DNA of 64,000 bases, taken from positions 1 to 64,000 of the forward strand of contig CAJUBE010000006.1 of the NCBI GenBank assembly GCA_910584725.1, read 5' to 3'. Positions 23,170 to 32,008 of this stretch are shown one piece after another. The notes below the pieces were generated by a model, which was given only the letters and a program-made list of their open reading frames with translations, had not been told where the DNA came from and did not search any database. The position numbers were made by a program, and so were the translations under genes. This DNA comes from an uncultured Lachnospiraceae bacterium (GTDB lineage Bacteria > Bacillota > Clostridia > Lachnospirales > Lachnospiraceae). How positions within the stretch are numbered: position 1 is the first letter of the stretch; every line of letters begins with the position of its first letter.

Positions 23170-24757
23170 TCTCATCCCCTCCCCTCCTGCCAAGCTGCGG
23201 CAGCTTTCTCGTCGCCAGCGTATTGTGTCTCTCAATGATATCCAGTAAGGTCCAGACCACCGCCGCCATGGAGACCACCGCCCCGCCGTAATAGTACAGG
23301 TCGGCAACCGGGTTCCATATCATAATCACAAAGGCGAACAGGATCGCCGCGACAGGTTTCACCAGCACGGGAAGCATCTCTTTTACCATGCCTTTCCGCA
23401 CAGGCTTCTGCCACCGCTCCAAAGTCACGATGCGCATCAGACCAAAACCGCACAAAAGAACTGCAAGCACAGCCAGACTGCTCTCACTACGCACAGCCAC
23501 AGTCACCATAGCCGTCGGCAAAAAAAACAGAAAGATCAGCGCCCCTGCCAAAATCTGCAGCAGCTTGATTCCGCTGGCGGAAAGTCCGAAGATTCTTTCC
23601 TCTTCCACCCGGACATACCGCCCTGCGGCGTGCATATACCCCTTATCGTCTTCCCTCAGTTCCCTCTCCCCGATCCGTGATGTCTGGACACAGGACACCA
23701 CCGCGCAGACAGCCGCCAGAGCTGCCGCCAGAAATAAGGCAACGCCCGGCGTGATGGTAAAGCGCAGATTCAGCAGGAAAAACAGCGGAACCGCCAGAAG
23801 CAGAGAACCCGCCACGTACTTTTTTCTGTCCACAGGCAGATCCGCCGCCGCTTTTCCCGTCTGCCCGTTTACCACGGCGTATGCTATCCTGTCACCCTTC
23901 TTATAGGAGAGAAACCACACGGGAAGCATGGCAAGCTCCGCGGATGTACACGTCGGGCGAAGCGCATTTTTCAGCGCGTCCTTATTTCTCCCGTCCTTCA
24001 CATGATACCGGGCGCACGTCCTGTTGTGCGAAAGCCGCTCATATCCCTCCTCCGTCACAAGCGCATCGGCGTCCTGCCTGTACACGCTGCTGTCCACATC
24101 CTTTGCGTCCGCATAAAAACCGCTCAAAAAAGCCGGTGTAAAAGGCTTGCCCTCCTCCATTCCGTAGGGTGCGATGGCGCCGCTCAGCTCGTCGGAAAAA
24201 TCCGCCGCCGCGTCGTAGGAAATCCCCCGGTAGGACGCATCCACCTCGCTGATGATATCATAGTGTTTTGTCACCAGATAATCCCCTCTCTGATGGCTCG
24301 TACTGCCCGGAAAGGAAATCTTTTCCTTCTTCTCAAAGGCATAGACCCAGTAGGGCATGTAAATTCCCCGGAATTTTTCGATATACGCCTCATCCTTCAA
24401 TTCCTTCGGCGCAAATATGGCGCGGCGCATCATTCTGGCATAGGAAGCCTTGCAGTCCTCCTTTGTCTTGGAAAACGGAATGATGCGGGCAGGTCTCCTC
24501 CCCTTGCCGATCCTGCTCTCCAGAACAGCCGGGGAACCGCAGAAACAGCAGAACGTGGCGGCTGTGTTATCCTCGCTCAAAAGTTCTGCCCCGCACTGGG
24601 AACAGGCAAAAATCGTCGCCTCATATTCACTGTTTTCCGCTTCGTCCCCCTTCTGCAGACTGTAGGGGTTCGCGGTGGTGCCGCAATGGCTGCATACCAT
24701 CTTCTGTGCGGCGATATCATATTTCAGATTGTAGCCGCAGTTTGGACATTCGTACAT
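23162..24757 (-). CDS. Zinc-ribbon membrane protein, probable partner of the TPM protein
   Basis: 531 residues. Three CxxC pairs occur in the first 80 residues (CPNCGYNL, CSHCGTT, CSQCGAE with CCFCGSP), a double zinc-ribbon start. The middle (about 90-310) has the conserved RGIYMPYWVYAFE and ELAMLPVWFLSYKKGDR, seen in proteins of unknown function with TFIIB-type zinc ribbons. At least six hydrophobic segments lie in the last 220 residues. The start at 24757 follows GAGGATT; the longer frame to 24937 runs into comEC and was rejected. The TPM gene overlaps its end by 8 bases, so the two are coupled. Confidence 0.75.
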   Translation of the reverse strand: MYECPNCGYNLKYDIAAQKMVCSHCGTTANPYSLQKGDEAENSEYEATIFACSQCGAELLSEDNTAATFCCFCGSPAVLESRIGKGRRPARIIPFSKTKEDCKASYARMMRRAIFAPKELKDEAYIEKFRGIYMPYWVYAFEKKEKISFPGSTSHQRGDYLVTKHYDIISEVDASYRGISYDAAADFSDELSGAIAPYGMEEGKPFTPAFLSGFYADAKDVDSSVYRQDADALVTEEGYERLSHNRTCARYHVKDGRNKDALKNALRPTCTSAELAMLPVWFLSYKKGDRIAYAVVNGQTGKAAADLPVDRKKYVAGSLLLAVPLFFLLNLRFTITPGVALFLAAALAAVCAVVSCVQTSRIGERELREDDKGYMHAAGRYVRVEEERIFGLSASGIKLLQILAGALIFLFFLPTAMVTVAVRSESSLAVLAVLLCGFGLMRIVTLERWQKPVRKGMVKEMLPVLVKPVAAILFAFVIMIWNPVADLYYYGGAVVSMAAVVWTLLDIIERHNTLATRKLPQLGRRGGDENV

Positions 24758-24846
24758 AAAGCAAATCCTCTTTTCCCTTTCTATTTTCAGTATAAGGTAT
24801 CCCGCGCCGCCGCACAATTGCAGAATTTGGCGAGTTTCCGTTTCCC

Positions 24847-27201
24847 TCATTTCGTCACATATTCTTCTATCCGCACGCGCCCGTTCTTCACCCGGACCGT
24901 CACCGCTCCGCCCGCAGGCGTCTGGTAAATCCGGCATTCCCGGTCTGCCAGCCGCTCAAGCGTCTCCTTGTGGGGATGCCCGTAAGCGTTATCCCGCCCC
25001 GCGGAAATCAGCGCAATCCGCGGATCGACCATTTCCAGAAAGTAGGCTTCCGTAGAATTTTTCGAGCCGTGGTGCGCGACCTTGAGCAGCGTGATCCGCC
25101 CGGCAAGCCTGCCTGTCCCGCGCATGTCCGACAGTCTCTTCGTCACAAGGCGCTCGCCCTCCCCTTCCAGATCCCCCGTGAAGAGAGCGGAAAAGTTTTC
25201 GTAAGTCAGATAGAGTACGGTGGAACCCGCATTGGCATCTGAGTTTACATAACTTTTACCCGGGTGTATGCAGGTTAACATAAGTTTACCATTCCGCAAA
25301 TGTTCCCCCTCGCAAAGCAGCCGCACGGGAATGCCGCAGCCCTGCGCCAGCGACACCAGTTCCAGATAATTTTCGTCCCTGCACTCCTCTGCCAGATCGG
25401 GCAGATACAGACAACCGATCCCGATGCCCGTCTCGCCGTATGCTTCCATCAGCCCCTTAATCCCGCTTATGTGGTCCGCGTCAGAGTGGGTGACAAACAC
25501 CGCATCCAGCCGGCTCACACCCCGGTATTTTAAAAACGGGGCGATCTGATAAGTCTCCACTTCCTTCCGATCGGAACTGCCGCCGTCAATCAGATAGTGC
25601 CCGCCCTGCCCGTCCGCCAGATAAATGCAGTCGCCCTGCCCGATGTCCAGCATGGTGATCTCGAAGCCCTGCGGCAGCCGAAAACCCAGAAGGACGACTG
25701 CGCACATAACCGCACACCAGAAATGTCCCTTTTTCATTCTTTTCGTCTTCCCCGCCGTCAAAAACACCGCCATCGAAAGAAGCGCAAGATATGCCATAAC
25801 CTGCCAATTCCCGGGATGCCCCGCCACCCACCGCCGTCCGGGCAGTCCCAGAACAAACGAGGCGCATTTCTCGTAGAAAGTCAAAATCCACACGCCCGGG
25901 ACAGCCGCAAGACGACCAAGCGGCAGCACACATGCCGCCGCCCCCATAACCGCAATGCCGCTTAAAAAAAGCGCCCCCATGCAGGGAATCACGATCAAAT
26001 TTAAAAGCACGGAATAGGGCGGAAATTCGTAAAAAAAGCACAGATACACGGGAAGGGTGCAGAGGGAAATCCAGCCCCCCGTAAACAGCGCCCGCAAAAA
26101 GCGGTTTTCCGCAGGAAAGCGGTCGGACAGCGCAGGAAAGTGACAGGACACCGACGGCAGAAAGCCGATGCCGCACACCGCGCCGAAGGAGAAGAGGAAG
26201 CCGCTCTGCGTCAGATAAAGCGGCTGTTCGACGAGAATCAGAAACGCCGCCGTCGTCATCGCCGTCAGCAGATCGTAGGTTCTGCCGCATAAGTCCGCGC
26301 ACAGTTTCATCCCAAACATGACAAATGCCCTGACGATGGATATCCCCATGCCCGTCATCGTGCCATAGCAGTACATCAACGCCAGAGACAATATGATGTT
26401 AACTGGTTTTGGCACATACATCCGCTGCAAAAGCTTGTGGAATCCCATTCCCAGAATGGACAGGTGGAGACCGCTTATCGCCAGAATATGTATGATGCCG
26501 TTTTGCTGGTACAGACTCTTGATCCCCTCATCTAACGTCGCCTTCTCCCCTAACAGCATGGCGCCCATAACAGACGCCTCCTTTTCGGGGTAACAGGCGT
26601 CAAGAAGGAGCGACAGATATTCCCGGCAGCGGTAAAGCGTCTCACGGAAGGCGGAAAAACCGCCGCTTTCCGCCAGACACGACGCCTTCATCAGCCTGCC
26701 CTGCTGCCCCGAGACGCGGTAATACGCCGCCGCATCAAACTCCCCGGGATTCGTAGCATGGGCAAAGGGTCTAAACTTTCCTTCCACCAAAATAAGACTT
26801 CCCATGGCAGGATTTTCCTCCTGCCCGAGATAGCATAAAATCCCCTCGATTTCTTCCGCGCCCGCAAGCCCGAAGCGCTCCCTGTTTTTCCTCAGTAATT
26901 TTTCTGTTTTCTTTACGGAATCTGCAGCGATTGAATTGGAAAATGCTGTGTCAGAATCTGCCAAGATTTGTTTCAGAACGGATACCTGATCCGTTTTCAG
27001 AATGACGACCTGCTCCAATGTGACCACAAGAACTTCCTCAAAGCCGGAAATCCTATGCTCCTTCCACTCCACACGACCCACGGCGGCGACCGTCTCCCCG
27101 TCGAGACCGCCGTAATCCGGCACTTCGTGCGGAATCAGATTTATCCCAAGAAGCAGAACCATCACAAATGCCAGCCCGAGCAGGCATAGTGGTCTGCGCA
27201 T
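24847..27201 (-). CDS. comEC: ComEC/Rec2 DNA-uptake channel protein
   Basis: 784 residues. The N-terminus has two helices and a DUF4131-like domain (about 30-190). The competence membrane domain (about 200-480) includes LLGEKATLDEG, GIIHILAISGLHLSILGM and SIVRAFVMFGMKL. The C-terminal metallo-beta-lactamase-like domain (about 510-784) has MLDIGQGDCIYL, DGGSSDRKE, VTHSDADHISGIKGL and KVAHHGSKNST. ComEC forms the channel that brings single-stranded DNA into the cell. The start has GGGAGG seven bases upstream. comEA lies about 3.3 kb upstream on the same strand, separated by a two-component pair and a GerM lipoprotein. Confidence 0.93.
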   Translation of the reverse strand: MRRPLCLLGLAFVMVLLLGINLIPHEVPDYGGLDGETVAAVGRVEWKEHRISGFEEVLVVTLEQVVILKTDQVSVLKQILADSDTAFSNSIAADSVKKTEKLLRKNRERFGLAGAEEIEGILCYLGQEENPAMGSLILVEGKFRPFAHATNPGEFDAAAYYRVSGQQGRLMKASCLAESGGFSAFRETLYRCREYLSLLLDACYPEKEASVMGAMLLGEKATLDEGIKSLYQQNGIIHILAISGLHLSILGMGFHKLLQRMYVPKPVNIILSLALMYCYGTMTGMGISIVRAFVMFGMKLCADLCGRTYDLLTAMTTAAFLILVEQPLYLTQSGFLFSFGAVCGIGFLPSVSCHFPALSDRFPAENRFLRALFTGGWISLCTLPVYLCFFYEFPPYSVLLNLIVIPCMGALFLSGIAVMGAAACVLPLGRLAAVPGVWILTFYEKCASFVLGLPGRRWVAGHPGNWQVMAYLALLSMAVFLTAGKTKRMKKGHFWCAVMCAVVLLGFRLPQGFEITMLDIGQGDCIYLADGQGGHYLIDGGSSDRKEVETYQIAPFLKYRGVSRLDAVFVTHSDADHISGIKGLMEAYGETGIGIGCLYLPDLAEECRDENYLELVSLAQGCGIPVRLLCEGEHLRNGKLMLTCIHPGKSYVNSDANAGSTVLYLTYENFSALFTGDLEGEGERLVTKRLSDMRGTGRLAGRITLLKVAHHGSKNSTEAYFLEMVDPRIALISAGRDNAYGHPHKETLERLADRECRIYQTPAGGAVTVRVKNGRVRIEEYVTK

Positions 27202-27235
27202 ATTTTTTCCTCCCTATCTTTTCACTCTAACCGCC

Positions 27236-27381
27236 ATGATTCCGCTTCGCGGAATCTCAAATCAATACGGAGAATGCCGTATTTCAGGCATTCTCCTGAG
27301 TGAAACGGAGTTGCAAGGCAACTCCTAGAACTTCTTAGCGAGACAGCCGCTGCTGTCGAGCTCTAGAAGTTCTTTTCACTC
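27236..27381. repeat. Intercistronic multi-hairpin element, copy 3 (comEC-gerM)
   Basis: Plus orientation: stem 1 GATTCCGC-TTC-GCGGAATC (27238-27256), TCAAAT, stem 2 GGAGAATGCC/GGCATTCTCC (27269-27278, 27287-27296), then an outer helix GAGTGAAA (27298-27305) with TTTCACTC (27374-27381). It encloses stem 3 GGAGTTGC/GCAACTCC (27307-27325) and a compound stem GAACTTCT/AGAAGTTC (27328-27335, 27365-27372) with inner GACAGC/GCTGTC. The outer arm contains the stop codon of the GerM gene. Confidence 0.8.
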
Positions 27382-28302
27382 TAATATATCCAAGTTTCTC
27401 TCAAACACATTGTTCAGGCTCATATTCTCCCGGTATGAAATATTTGTCTCACCGTTTATGGATATCTGCACCCGATTCACATTGGAAAGCTCCGCCAGCG
27501 AATTGGTGATGGAATAGATCGTTACATCGGAAGCTACATTGTAGGGTTGGTTGAGGAAATCATTATTTAAGTTTACATAACACGTCCCATCCTTCACGGT
27601 GACACTCACAATTTTTGTCGTCGGATTGATCGTCGGGTACGCGCCCTCCGCCATCGGGCCCTCCACAAGCTTCTCCACCACAAGCTTCTCCAGCGAAATG
27701 TTGCTGTTGTACACCACATTGCGGCGGGTTTCCTCCACCAGACTGTCCCCCGTCTCATTGGCGAAATAGAGCCGCAGATCCACCTTTTCATAGGCGTTAA
27801 TCTCATTGCCCGCATTCTCGATAAAGGTGTCCGCCGCCATCACTCCCACAGCCGCTCCCGCCGCGTCCATAAGCTGCTCCCCGTTCACCGTAAAGGTGAT
27901 CCGCTCCACACCCGGAATCTGCGTCAGCGTCCTCACAATAGAAGCCCGCGCAAGAATTTCCCGCGTTCCACGCAGATTGTGATACCTCTCGTCAAAATCC
28001 AGCGTCAGCAGGCCGTTGTCGAGCGTGTGGCCCGCCACCGAAATTTCTTTCTCAAGCAGCGTCTCGTACTCCATCTTCTCCGATATGTGGGCAAGCTGCT
28101 CCAAAAACTCCGCGAGCAGAAGCGCCCCGTCCGATGTTTCACTCGTATACTCCCGGTCGACGATCTTCGTCTCATCATTGTTTACATAATATATCTTGTA
28201 CGAAGTGCCCTCCTGCGCTTCCCTCCTGTCCCCACAAGCCGTACACAGGAGCAGTCCCATGACCAGCGCGATGCGCAAAAGCAGGTGTCCCGCCTTTTTC
28301 AT
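27376..28302 (-). CDS. Lipoprotein with two GerM domains
   Basis: 308 residues. A lipoprotein signal peptide ends in LLLCTAC (Cys at about residue 22). Two GerMN domains follow (about 35-165 and 175-305), the second with VVEKLVEGP, TINPTTKIVSVTVKDGTCYVNLN and YSITNSLAELSNVNRVQ, the usual pattern of sporulation GerM and related anchoring domains. The start at 28302 has GGAGG eight bases upstream, directly after a hairpin element. It follows the histidine kinase gene in the same direction, so the kinase may sense a signal near this lipoprotein; that is inference. Confidence 0.85.
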   Translation of the reverse strand: MKKAGHLLLRIALVMGLLLCTACGDRREAQEGTSYKIYYVNNDETKIVDREYTSETSDGALLLAEFLEQLAHISEKMEYETLLEKEISVAGHTLDNGLLTLDFDERYHNLRGTREILARASIVRTLTQIPGVERITFTVNGEQLMDAAGAAVGVMAADTFIENAGNEINAYEKVDLRLYFANETGDSLVEETRRNVVYNSNISLEKLVVEKLVEGPMAEGAYPTINPTTKIVSVTVKDGTCYVNLNNDFLNQPYNVASDVTIYSITNSLAELSNVNRVQISINGETNISYRENMSLNNVFERNLDILE

Positions 28303-28310
28303 ACTAACCT

Positions 28311-28339
28311 CCATGATTCCGCTTCGCGGAATCTCAAAT
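28311..28339. repeat. Short hairpin element, copy 4 (before the GerM gene)
   Basis: CCAT (28311-28314), GATTCCGC-TTC-GCGGAATC (28315-28333), TCAAAT (28334-28339). Identical in stem and loop to copy 3. In transcript sense the hairpin is followed at once by ATGGAGG, the ribosome site of the GerM gene. Confidence 0.7.
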
Positions 28340-28348
28340 CTACTCCCA

Positions 28349-29851
28349 TTAAACAGCAATGTACTTCAAAGGAATTTTCACCGTAAAATCGGTGCCCTCC
28401 CCCTCAATGCTCGCCACCTTGATCGAACCTCTGTGCATGACAACCGCGCTTTTGGTGATGGCAAGTCCCAGCCCTGTGCCCCCGATCTCCCTGGAACGCG
28501 ACTTATCCACACGGTAAAAACGCTCATAGATATGTTCCAGCGCATCCTCAGGGATGCCCACGCCGGAATCCTCCACTTTCACCGTGAAGAACTGGTGGTC
28601 TGCATCCAGCGTCACTTTCACAAAGCCGTGTTCTTTATTGTACTTGATCGCGTTCTCCACAAGATTGGAGAGCGCAAGCGTGAGTTTTACTTCGTCCACC
28701 GACGCCTTCACAGGCCGCAGGCTCTCATACACAAGCTGCACATCTCGGCGCTGTGCGATGGGACGCAGCCGTCTCATAATCAGCTCCACAAGCGCGTTGA
28801 TATCCACCTCTGATATATTCAGATCCGCCGATGTCCTGTCCATTTTTACGAGAGAGAGCAGATCGTTGATGATCTTATCCTCCCTCTCAATCTCAGCGGC
28901 GATATCTGTCATAAACTCCTGATAGACTTCTAACGGCACATCCTTCTGAGTAATCAAGGAATCCGCCAGCACCTTCATGGAGGTGATCGGCGTCCGCAGT
29001 TCATGGGACACGTTGGACACAAACTCCTGTCTGGAATCATCCAGCATCTTCATACGCCCCAGCACCCGGTTAAAGGCGTCGCCGATATGCTCCGTCTCCA
29101 GACAGTCCGTCACAGAAATGGGATCGCTGGTATAGCCCTCCTGCACCTGGTCTAACGCCGCTATCATCTTTTTAAAGGGCGCAAACAAAAATTTGGATAC
29201 CAAAAGCGTCACCACAAAAATCAGTATGCCGACAATTGACATGATGATTACCGCCTGCCGGTTCAGGATATCCATAGTCGCGATAATGCTGTCGTTGGAT
29301 GCGCTCACAAGCATCACACCCCGCACCAGATCAATGCGTTCCCCGGTGCCAACCGGAAGATCCGCCTCCAGCGTCTCCGTGATCGGTATGGTCATCTCAA
29401 TATAGCCGTTTTCCCTGTCGTATCTGTTTGCGCTCTCGCCGCGCAGACAGCGGATGACCTCCTCCGAGATTATGGTTTTTCCCTCGCTGATACCGTAGGT
29501 GTCCTTCACAATCCGAAGATCTGCGTTGATGACAAGCACGCGGCCGTCATACAGATTCGAGAGCTGCTCCAGCTCCGCATTGATGACCTCGGAAGAAGTA
29601 TCCTGCAGATAATGGTAGGTAATCAGATGATTTGCCAGAATCCTGACTTGGGTGGAAATGTCAGAAGTTCTGACATTTACCGCCCGCTGCTCATAATTCT
29701 GCAGGATCGCATAGCGCATGATAAAGCACGGAATCAGCCCGACAATGAGCAGAATCAGAAAAATACGCCCCTTCAGGCTCCTCAAGAATGTAATTTGATG
29801 AAAATGTGTTTTAAGCAAAGTAATATCCAACGCCCCACTTCGTCCGCACAT
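28349..29851 (-). CDS. Sensor histidine kinase (PhoR/WalK type)
   Basis: About 500 residues: membrane helix (about 28-50), external sensor region (about 50-190), second helix (about 195-217), HAMP, dimerisation box FVSNVSHELRTPITSMK with the phospho-accepting His, and ATPase boxes LVENAIKYNKEHG, VEDSGVGIPE and GGTGLGLAITKS. It overlaps the response regulator gene, which fixes them as a pair. The true start is unsure: an ATG at 29851 with a weak GGTGAG, a GTG at 29863 or a TTG at 29818 are all possible, differing only in a short cytoplasmic tail. Confidence 0.88.
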   Translation of the reverse strand: MCGRSGALDITLLKTHFHQITFLRSLKGRIFLILLIVGLIPCFIMRYAILQNYEQRAVNVRTSDISTQVRILANHLITYHYLQDTSSEVINAELEQLSNLYDGRVLVINADLRIVKDTYGISEGKTIISEEVIRCLRGESANRYDRENGYIEMTIPITETLEADLPVGTGERIDLVRGVMLVSASNDSIIATMDILNRQAVIIMSIVGILIFVVTLLVSKFLFAPFKKMIAALDQVQEGYTSDPISVTDCLETEHIGDAFNRVLGRMKMLDDSRQEFVSNVSHELRTPITSMKVLADSLITQKDVPLEVYQEFMTDIAAEIEREDKIINDLLSLVKMDRTSADLNISEVDINALVELIMRRLRPIAQRRDVQLVYESLRPVKASVDEVKLTLALSNLVENAIKYNKEHGFVKVTLDADHQFFTVKVEDSGVGIPEDALEHIYERFYRVDKSRSREIGGTGLGLAITKSAVVMHRGSIKVASIEGEGTDFTVKIPLKYIAV

Positions 29852-30500
29852 ACACGGGCTCACCGGGCACTTCCTCTATTTTTTCGCGCAGTCTTCTGAT
29901 ATGTACGTCCACAGTCCGCACATCACCGGGATAATCGCTTCCCCACACCAGCTTAAGAAGCTCCTCCCTGCCGTAAACCTTTCCGGCATTCCGCATCAAA
30001 AGCTCCAGCACCTCAAATTCCTTGGCGGTCAGGTTGATCTCCCGATCCTTGATATGCACTCTCCTGCCCTCGCAGTCAAGGCGCATATCACCCCGCTCCA
30101 CCAACCGGGGCTCCTCCTTTTTCTCCGGAGCCTGACGGTTCGTCCTGCGCATAATGGCCTTGATTCTGGCCTTTACCTCCAAAATATTAAAGGGCTTTGT
30201 AATATAATCGTCAGCACCGTTGTCAAGCCCCAGAATCTTATCCATATCATCGCCCTTGGCCGTCAGCATGACGATCGGCACATTGGAAAACCCGCGGATC
30301 TGCTGGCACACCTCAAACCCTGTCATTTTGGGCAGCATGACATCGAGGAGGATCATGTCATACGCGTTCTCCTCCGCCAGTCGCAGGGCCTCCTCCCCGT
30401 CGTAGGCGCAGTCCACTTCCATGCCGTCCTGCTCCAGACTGAACCGGATCCCTTTCACGATCAACTTTTCGTCATCCACTACCAAAACTCTCTGTGCCAT
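29811..30500 (-). CDS. OmpR/PhoB family response regulator
   Basis: 229 residues: receiver domain with acidic pocket VVDDEK, phospho-acceptor Asp in MILLDVMLPKMTG, Thr in VMLTAKGD and Lys in ITKPFN; then a winged-helix DNA-binding domain (about 130-229: LTAKEFEVLELLMRNAGKV, DVHIRRLREKIE, KWGVGYYFA). It is the partner of the overlapping histidine kinase. The ribosome site GGCAGGGAG precedes the start. Targets cannot be read from the sequence. Confidence 0.93.
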   Translation of the reverse strand: MAQRVLVVDDEKLIVKGIRFSLEQDGMEVDCAYDGEEALRLAEENAYDMILLDVMLPKMTGFEVCQQIRGFSNVPIVMLTAKGDDMDKILGLDNGADDYITKPFNILEVKARIKAIMRRTNRQAPEKKEEPRLVERGDMRLDCEGRRVHIKDREINLTAKEFEVLELLMRNAGKVYGREELLKLVWGSDYPGDVRTVDVHIRRLREKIEEVPGEPVYVRTKWGVGYYFA

Positions 30501-30522
30501 ACTCCCTGCCCTGCCTGTCTTT

Positions 30523-31401
30523 CTAGTTTACACTTATGCTGTCCTTTATTTTCTCATACATACCTTCTTTGATGCCGTTTACTTTCATAATGTCTTCCGG
30601 CTTCTCAAACGCCCCGTGAGATTCCCTGTAAGATATGATGGCTGCCGCCCTCGTTGCGCCGACGCCGGGAATTTCGCAAAGCTGCGCCTCCGAAGCGGTA
30701 TTGATGTTGATTCTGCCGCCCTGCGCGCCGTCTGTGTCTCTTCCCTGTCCTTCCGGAGCTGTGCCGCCGACAATGCCGATCTCTTTCCCCGCGCTGTCCT
30801 GCGGTTGATCTGATACGCCCTCCTGCGCCTTTTCCGACGCGAAAGCTGCTTCCCTCTCTTCGGCGGCTGCCGCCTCCTCCCTCGTGGGAATCACCAACTT
30901 CACGCCGTCCTCCAGAGCCTGCGCCTGGTTTACATAATTCTGTTCCGCATTCTCCGTAAAGCCACCCGCCCGCTGTACCGCCTCGTAGACGCGGCTTCCC
31001 GTCTCCAGCTCATAAACGCCCGGTCTCGCCACCGCGCCGCAGACGTGGACGTAAATCACGCCGGACTGTATTGCCGCTGCATCCGCCTGCGCCAAATTCG
31101 ATGTGGCGGACATCTCCGTCCCCCTGTCCTCTCCGTCCGCGGCACGCTGCTCCTTTCCCGTCGAAACGCCCTGTGCGGAGACTTCCTGTCCGGCAGCCAC
31201 AGTTTCCCCCGTATCTCCCGTCAAAACTGTCTGTCCAACAGCGTCCCCCTGTAAAGCGGACTGCCCCTCCGCCGCGTTCTCCTCATGCAAAAGAAGAAGC
31301 TCTTCCTTCTTCGTACAGCCGCACAACAGCAAAAGCAGTGCGAATGCCAGTCCCACCTGCCATATCCTGTCTGCCTGTCTCTTTCCTTTTTTCATCTGCA
31401 T
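30523..31401 (-). CDS. comEA: ComEA-like DNA-binding lipoprotein (SLBB + helix-hairpin-helix)
   Basis: 292 residues. A lipobox LLLLLCGC near residue 25 shows it is a lipoprotein, where classical ComEA has a membrane helix. A low-complexity Ala/Glu/Gly stretch leads to an SLBB domain (about 110-175: IYVHVCGAVARPGVYEL, GSRVYEAVQRAGG) and a C-terminal double helix-hairpin-helix (about 230-292: ININTASEAQLCEIPGVG, AAAIISYRESHGAF, IMKVNGIKEGMYEKIKD). It would hold double-stranded DNA outside the cell for ComEC. The start at 31401 follows GGGAGACT. Confidence 0.88.
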   Translation of the reverse strand: MQMKKGKRQADRIWQVGLAFALLLLLCGCTKKEELLLLHEENAAEGQSALQGDAVGQTVLTGDTGETVAAGQEVSAQGVSTGKEQRAADGEDRGTEMSATSNLAQADAAAIQSGVIYVHVCGAVARPGVYELETGSRVYEAVQRAGGFTENAEQNYVNQAQALEDGVKLVIPTREEAAAAEEREAAFASEKAQEGVSDQPQDSAGKEIGIVGGTAPEGQGRDTDGAQGGRININTASEAQLCEIPGVGATRAAAIISYRESHGAFEKPEDIMKVNGIKEGMYEKIKDSISVN

Positions 31402-31479
31402 AGTCTCCCTTCCGGGCTTCATCGCCCCTTGGGAGGTTCCCGCTATGCGCTGTATTCTCATTGTAAAATAAATCCCGTC

Positions 31480-31911
31480 CTATGTCCACTTAAAAATTAT
31501 GATTCCGGCAATCATCACACCCGCTCCCAGCAGCTTTTTCATCTCTAGGGGCTGCTTCTCCACCCCGAATAGACCGAGAACTTCAATGACATAGGCGATG
31601 ATAAGCTGGGAAACCACGATAAACATCACTGACCGCGCAGGCCCGAGCTGCTCCATGCTCTTGATGACGGTGTACGTGATAAAGGTGCCGATGGCGCCGC
31701 CGAGCAGCATGTATTTCGGCTCCACCTGTAAGAGCGCGGAAAACGACGCCCGATCCGTGGCAAGCCAGACGGCCAGACAGACCAAAAGCGCCGTAAACTG
31801 CACAAAAGCGTTGGCCACCCAAATCCCTGACTGTTTCGTGACCTGCGTGTTAAAGACTCCCTGCACACTCATCAGCGCACCGGATAAAATGGCGATCCAA
31901 AATCCTAACAT
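31480..31911 (-). CDS. DMT-superfamily transporter, DUF606 (YdcZ) type
   Basis: 143 residues with four or five membrane helices: FWIAILSGALMSVQGVFN, FVQFTALLVCLAVWLA, YMLLGGAIGTFITYTVI and LGAGVMIAGIIIF. This is the length and pattern of the small DUF606 proteins, which work as pairs or dimers. The substrate is unknown. The start at 31911 has GGAGG six bases upstream, and that ribosome site lies next to the arm of an 8-base outer helix (see 31911-32008), so its translation may depend on RNA folding. Confidence 0.8.
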   Translation of the reverse strand: MLGFWIAILSGALMSVQGVFNTQVTKQSGIWVANAFVQFTALLVCLAVWLATDRASFSALLQVEPKYMLLGGAIGTFITYTVIKSMEQLGPARSVMFIVVSQLIIAYVIEVLGLFGVEKQPLEMKKLLGAGVMIAGIIIFKWT

Positions 31912-32008
31912 AATTACCTCCCGTCCTCTGACTCTGCCTATACGCGCAGAGTGAAACAAGACAGCAAAAGCTGTCTTGTCTTAGGTTGACCATATCGGTC
32001 GGTAATTA
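31911..32008. repeat. Intercistronic multi-hairpin element, copy 5 (upstream of the DMT gene)
   Basis: Outer arms TAATTACC (31911-31918) and GGTAATTA (32001-32008) enclose three hairpins: ACTCTGC/GCAGAGT (31931-31937, 31946-31952), ACAAGACAGC-AAAA-GCTGTCTTGT (31956-31979) and GACC-ATATC-GGTC (31988-32000). The outer arm touches the start codon and ribosome site of the DMT gene. It contains TCTGCCTATACGC, shared with 4301-4313. Confidence 0.65.

Noticed and set aside
24002..24928. Plus-strand open frame of 308 codons
   Set aside because: It is a shadow of the zinc-ribbon membrane protein and comEC end, without start signals.
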